64,000 bases of DNA from Pegea sp. RAD2-039 (taxonomy: Eukaryota > Chordata > Thaliacea > Salpida > Salpidae). Numbering within the stretch: the stretch's first letter is position 1; every line of letters begins with the position of its first letter. The position numbers and the translations under genes are program-made. Below, piece by piece: positions 38,693 to 51,161 of the stretch. A model generated the notes under the pieces. The model was not told where the DNA came from. It saw only the letters and a list, made by a program, of their open reading frames with translations, and made no database searches. The DNA lies in NCBI GenBank assembly GCA_034620365.1, contig JAQGEQ010000007.1:124001-188000 (forward strand), in the 5' to 3' direction.

Positions 38693-40567
38693 ATGAAAGT
38701 GAATCGACTTTATCTTAAGATTTCAAGTTTTTTCCTTCTAGTTTTTGCTGCCTTTTTTTGTTATTATCTTATTTCAACTTTAATTATAAAAAAGCAACTA
38801 CTTAGGTAAGGATAAATTTCTTGTGTAAAGTCTATTTCTTATTTATTTTTTATAGAAAATTAAAGAGAAAATAAAAGCTAAACAAGTTTACTTTCATTTA
38901 TTACTTATTGTTTTTCAAGTTTTCAAACATATATAAAAAACTATACATGTCTAATAGTTTATTATTTGAAGCAAAAATATGAAAGTTTTCATAAAACTAA
39001 GAAAGTTAAATTTAATTTTTTTCAAATAAGTTAATTAATATCTTATATCCTTTTAAATAACTTGAACCTAAATATTGTTCTACTATCTCACAAAGAAGTT
39101 ATTATCAGTTAACCAAACTCCACAGAAATCTTTTAAAGTATCCGCTTCCGGAAAGAGTCCGAAGAACCTGCAGATCTTTTACAAAAGAAGACACCATTAC
39201 CAAAGAAGATGACGTCATTCATTTAGTTGTCGTCGCTTGCAAAGGTCCCGAAGAAGAAAAAAGAAGTGTCCAAGAAGTTTTGGTTTTGATAAAAAGTGTA
39301 ATACTCTTTACGGAGCATCAAGTTCACATCCATATCTACACATCTGATCTTGCAGATGAAATTTGCTCTGAGGTGTGAGTTTTTAAGTTATGTTTGAAAT
39401 AATTATCCAGTTCTTAATCACAGATCAATTCGTGGCCGATAGAGGCTCTCGAAAAAGTTGTCATAACAACCAGGGAGGTGTTATATCCTATTTCTGAAGA
39501 TAAAAGAGAAGAACTTCGCGCGTGGTGGGCTCCTTGTGCATCTTTTCGCTTATTTCTGCCAGTCAGTTTTCTTCTTGTCAGTTAGCTAGGCCATAAACAA
39601 TAACATCTTTCAGATCATTTTGGATTTAGATGCTATTATCTACGTTGATACTGATGTGGTTTTCTTGAGTCCCATATATGAGCTTTGGAGAAATTTTCAA
39701 TCATTCAAAGTCAATCAAGTTGTAGGAATGGCTAAACGTGTAGGTTGGAATTTCAAAGTTCCTGAAACTAATTACCAATACATCAAATTAGAAGGAAGAG
39801 AGATGACTCAAGTAAATTCAGGGGTAAATTTAGTTTCTAACGGTTTTGATGTAGTCTAGAGTTTTGATTCGATGCAGGTGATGCTGATGAACCTCACAAG
39901 AATGAGAACAAATATATTCAGACCTCCACAAAATTCTAAAGGTGAAAAAAAATCATGGAATGAACAATTGTTTCTTCCTCTTTATGAAATGTACAATGTT
40001 GATAAGAATTTCAATGATCAGTTGCTAATCAACATAATTCTGCATTACAATCCAGGTTAGCTTCAGTTATTTGATATAAAAAGTTGTTCCCATCAGATGA
40101 TTAAGTTTTAAAAACTCTCAATTATTTATTATTTATCAAATTATCAGAGTTATTATACCTTCTGCCGTGCAAGTACAATTATCATCACAAATTTTGCTAT
40201 GATGATGTTCCGGAAAGATCATGTCAATCTGCTGATCAAGAAGGAGTCCTAGTAGCTCACGGAAGCGCTAATACATTCCATAATAATTACGCCCCAGTCT
40301 TCCGATCAATCTTTGACAATCTACATCAAGTAAGATAAAAATCTTTTTATAAAAGCTTCGATTTCATTGACAAAAAGAAACCACAAATTACTGTTACCAA
40401 TATCTCAGGTTTCTTTTGGAAATGAAGGACTTCGACAGCTTTTAGATAAGCTTCAATGGGTTCTTCATAGTCCCAAAATTGAAAATCATTCCCACTGTGG
40501 AGGAAGAAGTGAAATATTTCTGAAAAATCTAAGAAAACAAGTTAAAAAATTAAATGTGAAATTTTAA
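38693..40567 (+). CDS. GXYLT: Glucoside xylosyltransferase (GT8 family)
   Basis: Family knowledge: this Golgi enzyme adds the first xylose to O-glucose on EGF repeats, for example of Notch. Seven exons are proposed: 38693-38805, 39099-39372, 39424-39561, 39614-39823, 39878-40055, 40148-40329 and 40409-40567, giving 417 residues with phase kept. A signal anchor lies near residues 8-35. The catalytic domain has IHLVVVACKGPEE, then IYTSD, WWAPCASFRLFLP, the metal-binding DTD in IIYVDTDVVFLSP, VNSGVMLMNLTRMR, DQLLINIILHYNPELLYLLPC and a late VLVAHGSANTFHNN block. The second exon must use an acceptor at 39096-39098 (AAG); the nearer cag at 39106-39108 would bring an immediate stop. Vertebrate GXYLT1 and GXYLT2 cannot be told apart here. 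Confidence 0.92.
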
Positions 40568-41930
40568 GATGTCTAGAAAATTAATTTGATTCAAGCTTCA
40601 TATAACTTAACCATTTTTTTAATTTATTTCAAACTTTCTATAAGTTTGGACTTTTGTTAATTGATTAATGAACAAAATAAAAACTCTTTTTTACTCATAT
40701 ACATAATAATCAGATTGGGTCTACTCATATAAGAGATTAATCTTTAGAAGAAGTTTAATAACTGAAATTAAAGCTTAAGTGTTTTAAGCAATTTGAAATT
40801 GGTTTTTGGGGAATAAATCCAACAATTTATTTAAAGATTGGCTTCAAATGTTTACAAATTCGAACAGATGAAATTAGTTTGTTGAGTAACACAACAAAAG
40901 CTAGTCGAGTCATAAGATCCCTTGAACTCATTATTGATTAGATATTTCTAACGAAAACCTAATTCTAAACTTTGTATGAATTGTGATTCAGATTGATTGA
41001 TTTTTTTGAACCCTTTATTTGTATTAGACATCTCACTTTAGTAACAGAATCTGTTACAACTTGGTAAAGCATTTTGCTTATAAATATTATAAACACATCT
41101 AATAGTAAATAACGAATAGTTTTCAAAAATAATGTAGATATGTTTTGAAATAGTAAATTAGATCAAGCATTTAGCAGCTCTAAACTTTTACGAGTTTTAC
41201 TCAGTATACGAAGTCAAAAGTTTATTTTTCAAGATAATTTTCACTCAAAGTTTAAAATCAAAATCTAAAAGATGTAGGTCAAAGTATTCAGCTATTTTTT
41301 TTAATAATTCTAAGAAACCAGTTCATCTTTTTTATCCTGAAAAAATTTCATGATCAATAGCTAAAGTACAAATTTTATGCTGGAACTAGAATATACTTTT
41401 GTAGTTGAATGTAGTGACTGTAAAAAGAAAAAGAGATATTTCAAGTTAGCAGAAACGATAATTAGTAAAAGCAATTTCAAATAAAAAAATATTTTTACAA
41501 ATACCATTCTATAGATAGCTTATGAGTAAGTTACTTTTATAATAAGTCATTAAAATTAAACTTTATATAACTTTTTGATTAGTGTATTTATTTGTAAGAT
41601 AAATTAATTGCATCAACGGTATTTTTCTTATAAAACCTTTTTGCAATCTTACAAGTACTTCTCTTGACGGCAATAAGTATGATCGTTAAAAACATATTTT
41701 GCTGAAAAATAAGTTATTATAATTATGCGCTTATACAAAGTGATAAAAAGTTCTTAAAAAATTTTTGAAAATACATTATTTGATTGTTAAGTAAAACTAA
41801 ATTTTCCAATGATTTTGTTTTGTTTTTGTGCAATTTTTATGATTGTATGATTGTACTTAAAATGAGTTTAGTAAAGACCTTAAAACATTTTTTTATTCTA
41901 TTCTTAACGATTTTTAAATATAGTGATAAT
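40568..41930. other. Gene-free stretch after GXYLT
   Basis: AT-rich DNA with no supported gene. An aataaa-type motif near 40675 (aaaataaaaac) could serve GXYLT polyadenylation. No repeat is recognised. Confidence 0.45.
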
Positions 41931-42340
41931 AATAATAATGGCATCCTTACGACTTTTAAGACCCTGCTAGGTAAATGTATACTAGCGATGTTACGATTGC
42001 CTTTGAAGAGCTTTGTCATGAACGTCTGGTATGTGTCCGTCTTCCATTCGACGTATGAAACTGAGTCAGCAAAGCCTGTACTTGCATTGCTTGCTGTTCA
42101 TTGCTGTCAGGCCAATGCGTTTCAAGACTTTCTTGTTTGAGATCTTTTGTTGTCATCTTATACGTAAGATACGACAAAGACAATAAAAATGTTAAGTTTA
42201 TTTTCTCGATTCTTAGACAAAGTCCAATTTTTTGCTGGCGTATAGTAGCGTACAAACAAAAGCTCCATAGATGACAGTCTGAGTTTTGATCTATAACTTT
42301 GGATTATCCCAGACCCTGGAGGTGAACCGTGCAAATATAC
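41930..42340 (-). mobile_element. Non-LTR retrotransposon C-terminal remnant
   Basis: The minus strand is markedly more GC-rich than its surroundings and reads, in broken frames, patterns typical of the domain after the RT: a tyrosine-rich LLFVRYY stretch then NWTLSKNRENKLNIF near 42190-42260 (the usual YGAExWTLxKxxExKLxxFE), and MEDGRHTYQTFMTKLFKGNR near 41990-42050 (the usual RMxDxRxPKxLLYGEL). The frame changes repeatedly, so it is dead. It is a different family from the 26.9 kb element. Confidence 0.5.
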
Positions 42341-42344
42341 CCAA

Positions 42345-44270
42345 TGATTTATTGATATAGTGAACAAGTGTTAAATTAAGATTATTTATTTAAATTTAAT
42401 TTGGTTAATACTTTCAGAATGTTGAACAAAATATTTTTAACCTTGATTGGTCAAGTAATAAAGAAAATTTATATCAAACTTTGATAGATTGAAGCACTTA
42501 TTTTTATGACTAAATCAATTAATCATGACTTGACTAACATGTAAAGCATGATGTCAACCCTTAAGCTTAATTTTTATATCTTAAAAAGCATAGATACTTG
42601 TTTATGTCAGCGTGATTAAAAAGTTTATAACCAGTAACATTTTCTTGGTAAAAATAACCCTTAGTTTTTATGAGACAATTTTCAACTTTTTTCGTAAATA
42701 TGTTTTTTAATAATTTTAATTGTAAACTTTTCATTTTTGATTTTTTCAGAAATTTTTCTTTGCTATTTTATTCCAGTTGTATTTAAGAAATTGTTCATTC
42801 AGGTAAAATTAATTGTAGTTATATATAGTACTACTTATTGGATTAAAATAATTAGGCTTTTAAAAAAAGTTGACTTTAAAAAAGTCTGCGTTTAAAAAGT
42901 TAGGGCAAAATTTAGTAAACTTTTTACTAAGCTTTTTAATAATTAGTAAATATTTTTAAAGATTACTTTTTACTAAAGATTAAAAAGACAAAAAATTAAA
43001 ATAAATTTAGTGCTAATGATTTTAATTGATTTTACAATTAAATGAAATGTCTTACATTAAGACTCACTTGATAGAATGTAAGTTTTGCTGCTCTTAGCCA
43101 ATTTCATGTATACTGATTTCCTCTCTATTTCTTGAAAAGCATTAAAAAAATTACTTACTTTACAGCTAAAAAAATTGGTGTGCTACTTATCGGTGATTTA
43201 TAAAGCTCAGCTAAAAGATAGCTTGATTTCTTCAAGATTAATAATAAATAAAAACTTCATTTCTGTCTATTTATAATCTTAAATTCAAACTTTTAGAAAC
43301 AAAATTTATTACTGTACTTGTTGTAAAATTTTCGAAAACGATGAGAAATTGTTAGTAGTAGATTTTTTTTAACTTTTTTGTAGCTTGATTTATTTCCATA
43401 TCAAAAAAATAAAAATATTTTTTGCAGTTTAATTTTCTACTCATTAATCTTTATAAATCATTTTCTAGAACCAATTATTTCAGGTTATTTTAAATCTAGA
43501 ATTGTTATGCATGAATTGTTATAATGATTGAGAATTATTATTTTTTTATATTTATATTGAAAATACATTTATAGAAAAAAGATTTTTTGACCGTATGAAA
43601 CTATAATTAACAAATCAATTTAAATTAAAAATCATTTTATCACTGAATCTGCTTTGCATAGTCTATCTATATTTAATGAACTTTAAGCAGCTTATAATAT
43701 CTTATGTAATCATTTTTTAAGTTTATATATTTTAACGCGACATAATTCTTTTAAAAATAAAGTTGTGATTATTTGTAATAGATCATTATATACTAATCAA
43801 ATCATTAAATACTGAATTAAATATTTGTAAAAACCAGTTTATCCGCTATGTTTTGCTTACATAATGGTGGGTGTTTTCTACTCTGGTCTGATTGGCTAAT
43901 TGTTGCTCAGAAATATGGCCTAGAACAGTTTTTCATCTTAATTTTCTATAAACTTCTTTCTTTAATTTTCTTTTTGGTTTCTCTGCTTTCGAGTAAGATA
44001 TTTTTCAATATTTTATTTCATAGTTACTATTTTATTAAAAGGTAGGCCCTGTTTATTAAATTAAAAGTTTTTGAATTTGTATATAGCAATGTCAACACAA
44101 GATCTTATTTGTAAACAATTTTTTAAGCTAAATTAGGTTAATAATTAATTAATTTTTTATATTTTATTATCTGTATTTCAGTATAAAAAATATTTTATTA
44201 TTTAGTTTTAAATGGTGTTTATTGTACAGATTTTGTTTTGATAAATTTTTTGTATTTTGATTCTTATCTA
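42345..44270. other. Gene-free stretch upstream of WSB-like gene
   Basis: AT-rich DNA. The 65-codon frame at 43848-44045 has no domain. An inverted CCAAT-type motif (gattggctaat) lies near 43888, about 385 bp before the WSB-like start codon, and could be promoter sequence. Confidence 0.4.
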
Positions 44271-44272
44271 AA

Positions 44273-47051
44273 ATGATTTGTATTGAAGGATGCTCTGTTT
44301 TTTCTGACAAGATCAAGTCTTCTTGTAAGTCTCAATATTTATCTAAAATTTCTTTCTATATTAATAATATCAAATAGAATGTTTGCAAATATGACATTTT
44401 CTTTTATTTTTAGCACAGCCACCAAAAGTTTTTAAAATTCCTAATCAGTTTGGGGCACTATCATCTAGAAAGCCAGTTGACCAGGCTATATGTTGTGCTT
44501 TTTCACAAAATGGTCAATATTTTGCTTGGGACTTGGGCTTAGGATACATTGGCATACTCACAGAAGAGGGCTGTAATATAGATTTAAATAATTTTGAAGA
44601 AGCAATTAGATGCTGGTGAGTCTGACAAAAAGTTTCCTAAATTGAATCTCTTAAATTTTTTGATCCAATTATTTTTTTAAATCTCTGAAAATCTGTGAAT
44701 ATTTTTCAGCTCTCGAATTATTGATTGTGGAGAAACTGTTTCTTCTCTTTTGTTTGTTCCAACTATGAAAAATGTTGCCAAATTTGATAAAGTATCTTTA
44801 TTGGCAGTTGGTTTAAGTAAAGGGCCAATAAAGTTATTTAACATCTTAACTGGTAAATAATTTCAATTATCTAAAATTTGTGGTTAAATTTTGATCAAAT
44901 ATTTTAAAAATAATATTAAAATGAACAAAATGTGTAGGTTTGTGTACATAAGTATTGTTTGTTCTGTCTGGCATAAACTTTTGTTATTTCATTTCAAATA
45001 TTTAAATCCAGGCAGACGAAATATATAAGCAAATAGTTTTGTTGTCACTTTAACCTATAAAAATGTTTGAAAATAACTAAGAACACTTTTTTGATGGTGA
45101 AGAAATTTGAATTGATCTACCTTGTCAAAGCAATTTGTTAAATGGCTCGTGGCAACCTTTTAGATTTTACTTTCCTCTGATAAATACATTCTTTGGCAAT
45201 TTTTTGATAAGTACTCAACCTCTTGGCATAGTCTGCAAACCACATTTTTTAAAATTGGCAGATCAACTCAATATTATTTCCAATTTTCAAAATGTTATCG
45301 TTTTTATTTAAGGTGTTCTGGTGAATATCTTATTTGATCACTCAATGAGTGTAACTGACATGACAGTTGGTTCGGATGGTAGCTCCTTGCTGGTTTCTTG
45401 TTCTTTGGACAAAACTTTAAAGGTTTCATCACTCAACCTCCTTTACACTTTTTAAATATTAACTTCATCTCAAGGTTTGGGATTTTGAAGAGTCTGGCAA
45501 CATGTGTCTAACCATGAAGGGACACAAAAAATCTGTGAAGTCCTGCTCTTTCTCACCTTGTAATAAGAACATGATTGCATCTGTTGGTAACGGTAGAGAG
45601 GTTATTATCTGGACTTTACGTGACAAACGCCACGTCCAAAGCTTCTACAACCTCATTGGTCACAGAAATGATGTCACTTCCTGTTCATGGTCACCTGATG
45701 GCGCCCTATTAGCCTCAGCTTCTCATGACTCGACAGTAATTATTTGGGATGTTTACAAAAAGCAGAAGTTATGGACACTAGGGTAAGCATATTGATGATT
45801 GACAGAACATCAAATTTATTTAATTTTTCGTCAGACATCATTACCCAATGCCATCTTCTATTTACGCTGGAGGAGCTAATGGTTATTGGGTTAGTTGTGT
45901 GGCTTTCTCTAGTGACGGAAAAAAAGTAGTGACAACTTGTGAAGATAGCAAGTTCGTTGTTTTTTATTTATAATTTGTTTTTTTTATTTGTTCTTATTTT
46001 TTTGTCGACTTTTTTGCTTTTAGTGTTAAATAATGATGCCATCTTATCGAGCTAAAAATTATAATTTTTTTATCACTATTTTGAAAAATACTAAAAGTAT
46101 TTAACATATAACAACCAAAAAGCTTTGAAAGGATTTCTTATTTAATTACAACTTTATTATTTTTATCTAATCTTATACAAGCTCAATACACTGCTCTATA
46201 ATTTTTATTTTTTCTATTATATCTTTCCAAGTTTTTACTACAAATAATTGTAACTTTTGCTAAATCTAAATAGCTTAAAGCTAAAGCTATACGAATAACT
46301 GTTACCCAGGAGCTGTTCAAGATGACCAGAAGCTTTTTCAGTCCTTAGGATAAACGCTTTTATCTTATTAGTTGAGCAAATTGAAGCCAATCAAATGAAG
46401 AACAAACTACTTGAGGGTTATTTATCTATATTCTCAGTTTTTCCAGATAATTAATTTGTAAAATCATGATAATTTTCGTGGTTAATATACAGAAATTGTA
46501 TTCTGTGTTTTTTTGTTCTGCAAAATTTTCTTAAAAATGTAAAAATTTATGCTTTTCATCTGTTTTTATCTCTTTTATATCATAAGATTATCTGATGATT
46601 AATCATTGTATAAACTCTTCAATCATTAACAGTGAATATTATAATTTTTAGACTAAGAGTTTGGCATCTATTTGATTGTGAGGTGTCTGTAGATGAAGTT
46701 ATTCTTGATAAACCAGCTTACAAATGTCAATTCTCTCCAAATAGCAACTTTGCTATTGCTGGGTAAGATTTTATGAAATTTTAATAAAGTCTTGATATTA
46801 TTTAACAACTTATTTTTACCAAATATCTTCTAATAATTCCAAATATCAGCACAGTTTTATTTCAATTATATTTTTGTAGACAAACCGACGGTTCTGTAAA
46901 AGTTGTTTATTACAAAGAATCCCAAATCACTTCTTTATCTCATTTAAGTCGAATGATGACAAGAAAGAATCTGTCAGCAAGTGATATGCAAACACTGGAA
47001 AAAAAGATTCCTCTTCTATTGCATCAATATATAACATACAAAAACCTCTAA
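44273..47051 (+). CDS. WSB: WD-repeat and SOCS-box protein (WSB family)
   Basis: Family knowledge: the substrate-recognition subunit of an elongin/cullin-5 ubiquitin ligase; the WD40 propeller binds targets and the SOCS box binds elongin B/C. Eight exons are proposed: 44273-44324, 44414-44615, 44710-44852, 45313-45422, 45475-45782, 45835-45951, 46652-46762 and 46880-47051, giving 404 residues (WSB2 is of similar size) with all phases kept. WD signatures are visible: LVSCSLDKTLKVWDF, GHKKSVKSCSFSP...VIIWTL, GHRNDVTSCSWSPDGALLASAS...VIIWDV and CEDSKLRVWHL. The last exon encodes SLSHLSRMMTRKNL...IPLLLHQYITY, a C-terminal SOCS box. WSB1 versus WSB2 is not resolved. The intron at 45952-46651 is the longest of the gene. 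Confidence 0.93.
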
Positions 47052-50000
47052 AGCAATTGAAGAATATCTAACAGATGTTATTTCAAATTTTATGCCAATT
47101 TTTTGCCTACTTCCATTTAAATTGTTTTTTTTATTCCTACAATGTTTATATATCATTTGTTAGTGTTTTCCCAAAGATACCAGAATGTTTGAGTTAATTT
47201 CAAGCAAGATTCTGTTTATCTGTGTCTTCTATAAGTAGAAGTAGTCGCTAACAACTATCGCTAACTAATTTTTTTGCTAACCAATTAATTAGTTTGAAAT
47301 ATATTACTTTTTTAACATGTGTTTAGTTTTATATTTCTATTTGTGTCTAAAACATAAGAATATATTTCGAACATCAGTTTGTGTCTGTTTTGAAAGTTCC
47401 TTATTTGCTCAAATAAAATAAACATTCTTAAAGTTTACAAAAACAAGTCTTTACTGATCACTTCAACAAACAAATCTTCGACTTATATCAACTCACATAA
47501 AATCTTGTGTTTCGAAACTTAGTAATAAAAATCATATAGCTCATTGGTTTTGTGGTTTATTCAATTTTGTTTTCTTCTGATAATAAATCACCAATAAGAT
47601 TTTCTAAGAGTAGTTTTGGGGCAAATGATAGATATTTAGCTTTTAAAGTTCAATGTTGCTTTTCAAGTTTAAATACCTGGATTACTCGGATGTTGCGTTC
47701 CATGACTCATACTTACATTTATTTCAAATATTTTCAAGCTTAATTAACTTTTTTTTAAATCTTTAGTTGCAAATATCACTTTATTTTGCAGATATCTGCT
47801 TAGATATATTCAAATTAATAAAACTTAAAGTTGAAATATTAGTCATATGATTATTAATTTAAAACAAATTACAAATCAGTTTCTGCTATTAGAGTTTTTT
47901 TATTTAAATCTTTTTAATAATTTAACAAATTTTTATGTCAATTGGTATAACAGCTCAAAATGTTTATTTAATTATCACAGGGTTTCAAACAAAGCTTTTG
48001 ATTTAGAACAGATGTGTAATACATATTAAACAACTTTTGAATCGAAACAATTACGTTTTCTTCAAATTAAATTTTGTCATGTCATCAAATTTTGTAAAAT
48101 AATGATGTAAGTCTCGACGAGTAAATATTTAAAAAAATTGTAGAGTTAAACAAATATATGAAAATCATCAAATAAAAAACTTAAATTCTGTTTTAAAAAT
48201 TCCCTAAAACTATTCTGTGATCTATTTGATAAATTATTTGTTTATAAATAAGTTTGTAAAAATTATTTTAAAATGAAATCAAAAACTTTTATGATTTCTT
48301 TTATTTATTGTCATTATAAATGTTTTTATAGAAGTAATTTTATAAAAGCAAAACCTTGAAAATATTTTTTACTTTAAAAAAGTTTTCAAACTTCAAAAGA
48401 TTTATTCTATATTAATTTTATGAAATCTTACAAACTATTTGTAAAATAAATTTCTTAATATGACGTATTCTACAAGTCGTGGTCGAATTCGTACACATTC
48501 AAATAAATTTCATACATGTATAAAGTTTACTTTTGTTATTTTAGTGTTTTTAATTTGATGTGCCAAAGGCACTTAAAATATAAAGTTGTCGGAAACCACT
48601 TAAACTGTGAACTTTTACATTACTTTCCAAACCATCGTTTTTTTGTTTAATTTTCACGTGATCAAGTCACGCTTTGCTAATAAGTTTGAGAACTAATACT
48701 TTGAACTGACTGTTTTTAAAGTTCGATAATAACACATATATTTTCTTAAAACCTTTTTAATCATTTAAAATTTCTAATACTAAACTAAACTTGTGTTTAA
48801 ATAATATATATTTTATATGTCTTTTTATAAGATAAAAAATAAAAGTGAATGAATATAAAGTAGATTTATACAGTATGTAGTTGAATATTAGAAAAATAAA
48901 CTTTGTATTTTAAAGCAAATAATAAACATCTTTTCAATCTTTTCTTTTTAATAAAAGTAATAAAATGCGTTTTCATTGCCTAAAAAAATGTTATTACAGT
49001 CTTACCAGCGCTTAAAGTGAAATTGGGAATATATTTAAACTTTAATTTGTACATTTTTTATACTCCAATGAAGCAAAAAATAAGGGCTTTGAGCACACGA
49101 TAAAAATGATATCATTAAATTAATTTTAGGAAAATATTTCTTAAAAACCGATTATCTACAAAGCAATTAAATTTATGATTAGTTTTTTATTATTTGATTA
49201 TAAGTTTGAATGACAGTTTTTTTATTGAATGGCAGAAGATGAAAGTAAATGTTAAGAATACGTTAAAACTTTCTAAAAAAATGTAATCGATGTACATGAT
49301 GGTAGTAAGCTCCTTAAAAATTGTTGCAAAGTTTCGTGGAACCTGATTGGCTAATTCTTAGAGGCGTAACTAAAATCTAATTTTTTTTGTATACTCTCTA
49401 TCTACAGTGCTTTATAAAATATTTTATTGTTTTGTTGATATTTATAATATCATTAAAATTTTATATTAATGTAATTAAGATTATTATTTTTTTAGATATT
49501 TTAAATTTTTTAAAACTAAACTTAAAGTGTTGAAAAATTAAAGCAATATTTGGTGTAAAGATTTTAATTTATATTTAATATAATAATTCGTCTAAAATAT
49601 AATTCCCGTATTTTTCTAATATTTTGTAGCAGTTTTATAAATGTCATCATTTTAATAAATTTCTTAAAATTAAACTGAAAAAAGTTTGCTTTTGTTATTG
49701 ATTGGAAAAGTCATTTCCCAAGTTTTACCTTTTAAATCAAAAAGAGTTCATTTTTCAGGTATTTATTTCAAAGTATGAAAACTGATAAGGGTTCGAATCT
49801 GCTTTAGAGTCGGTAAAACCGGTTTATTCTGGTTTTAATTTATACATATTTTTGTATCCGTTGCGACCCCTAGCGGATGTCAAAAATTTTATTCTTAAAA
49901 TTAACCTTTTAATCAACTTTACTTTTGTTATTTACATTTCACAAAAAATAGAACATTTTTTATAACTAGCGAAGAAAATACCCTAATGTAAGCTGTACCT

Positions 50001-51161
50001 ATAATATTAGATGATAATAATATTAAAAAAATCACTTACAATCAAAGTAATAGCTTTGATAGTTATATGATCAATATTTTGATAAAAAGGAATATCAAGT
50101 TAGCCATACTAATTTATTATTTATTTAATCTTATTTATGATGATTTAAGTGAGTTTCTTGATTGTGAGAAAGAATAAAAAATAGCTGATATACTCGTATC
50201 CCTCTCTTTGATAGTTTCCAAGGTCTATTATACTTACAACGTATCTTTTAATTTCTCTGTGTCTCTATGAAAAAGTTTTTGTTCAATGAAATCGTTGAGA
50301 AAAAAAAACGAGTTAGCTAAGATTGACTCTTTGTAGAAGTCAATCAACAAAATTCAATAACCTTTTGAAAGTAGCATCATAGCGAAAACCTCTATAACAA
50401 TATCATTTCTTTTATTCTCAGGTATTTAAACGGAAACATAAATATTGTTTTTGGCTATTTACCAAATATATTATTTTCATAAGTCTAGTCAATGTTTATC
50501 TATAATTAATATCATCAATCTTTTTATGATTATTTTTAAGTTTAAAGTTATGTTGACTTTTAATGATGCAAAAACCTGTCTAATTAAGAAATAATAACTT
50601 ATTTAACAATAAATAATTGTTATCAAAACAGTTAAAAACCTTTATTATTAAAATCTAACCATATTTAAAAATTATGCAGAAAATAAACTCAATATTTTGA
50701 TGGTTGCTTTTATAAAGATGAAGTTTGTGAAATAACCAAATTTATATGAAGAATATCAAAAATAAAAATTAATCAAAATAGTAGATAACTTAATAACAAT
50801 ATTTTAAGATGTTGCAACTTTATTTAAAAGTACTATATCTGTAAAAATACAATATTGATAAAACCAAATTTGTTTTTCAGCAGGCAGTCGCTACACTAAT
50901 GAAAAATGAAAAACTTTTTCCGGAAATGAGAAATTATATCAAAAAAACTTGAATAAATAACAGAAAAGTGAAAATAAAGATTGGTACTACGACAAGAGCT
51001 CAGATTTTAAAAACAAAACTTTATCAACGTAGAAAATTGATAACTTGATAGAATCTTCAGTAATTAGATGTGTTTAAAATCGAAATAAATAAAACATAAT
51101 AATGGCAAGGGTTTTTAAAAAAAGGTTAAATCAAGATGAACTATTTTTTACTATCATTAAG
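47052..51161. other. Gene-free AT-rich region
   Basis: Polyadenylation signals for the WSB-like gene are likely near 47413 (aaataaaataaac). The short frames at 47552-47743 and 47847-48029 have no domain or splice support. A small GC-richer patch near 49790-49890 is described separately. The end of the region holds the 3' flank of the CDC50 gene. Confidence 0.45.
49785..49885 (+). repeat. Possible tRNA-derived SINE remnant
   Basis: A GC-rich islet in AT-rich DNA contains gggttcgaatct at about 49790, which matches the Pol III B-box consensus, followed by a ggtaaaaccggtttattctggt imperfect inverted repeat and a gttgcgacccctagcgg block. No A-box or tRNA cloverleaf is evident, so it is not a tRNA gene. 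A short interspersed element is a reasonable but weak reading, as no second copy is in the window. Confidence 0.3.

Noticed and set aside
39109..39115. GXYLT exon 2 starting after cag at 39106-39108
   Set aside because: Joined to exon 1 it gives an immediate stop. The acceptor ten bases upstream restores the frame.
46300..46350. Short protein-like stretch in a WSB intron
   Set aside because: About 16 codons only, and the flanking exons already join in phase without it.
49785..49815. tRNA gene
   Set aside because: Only a B-box-like motif is present; no acceptor stem, anticodon arm or A-box could be formed.
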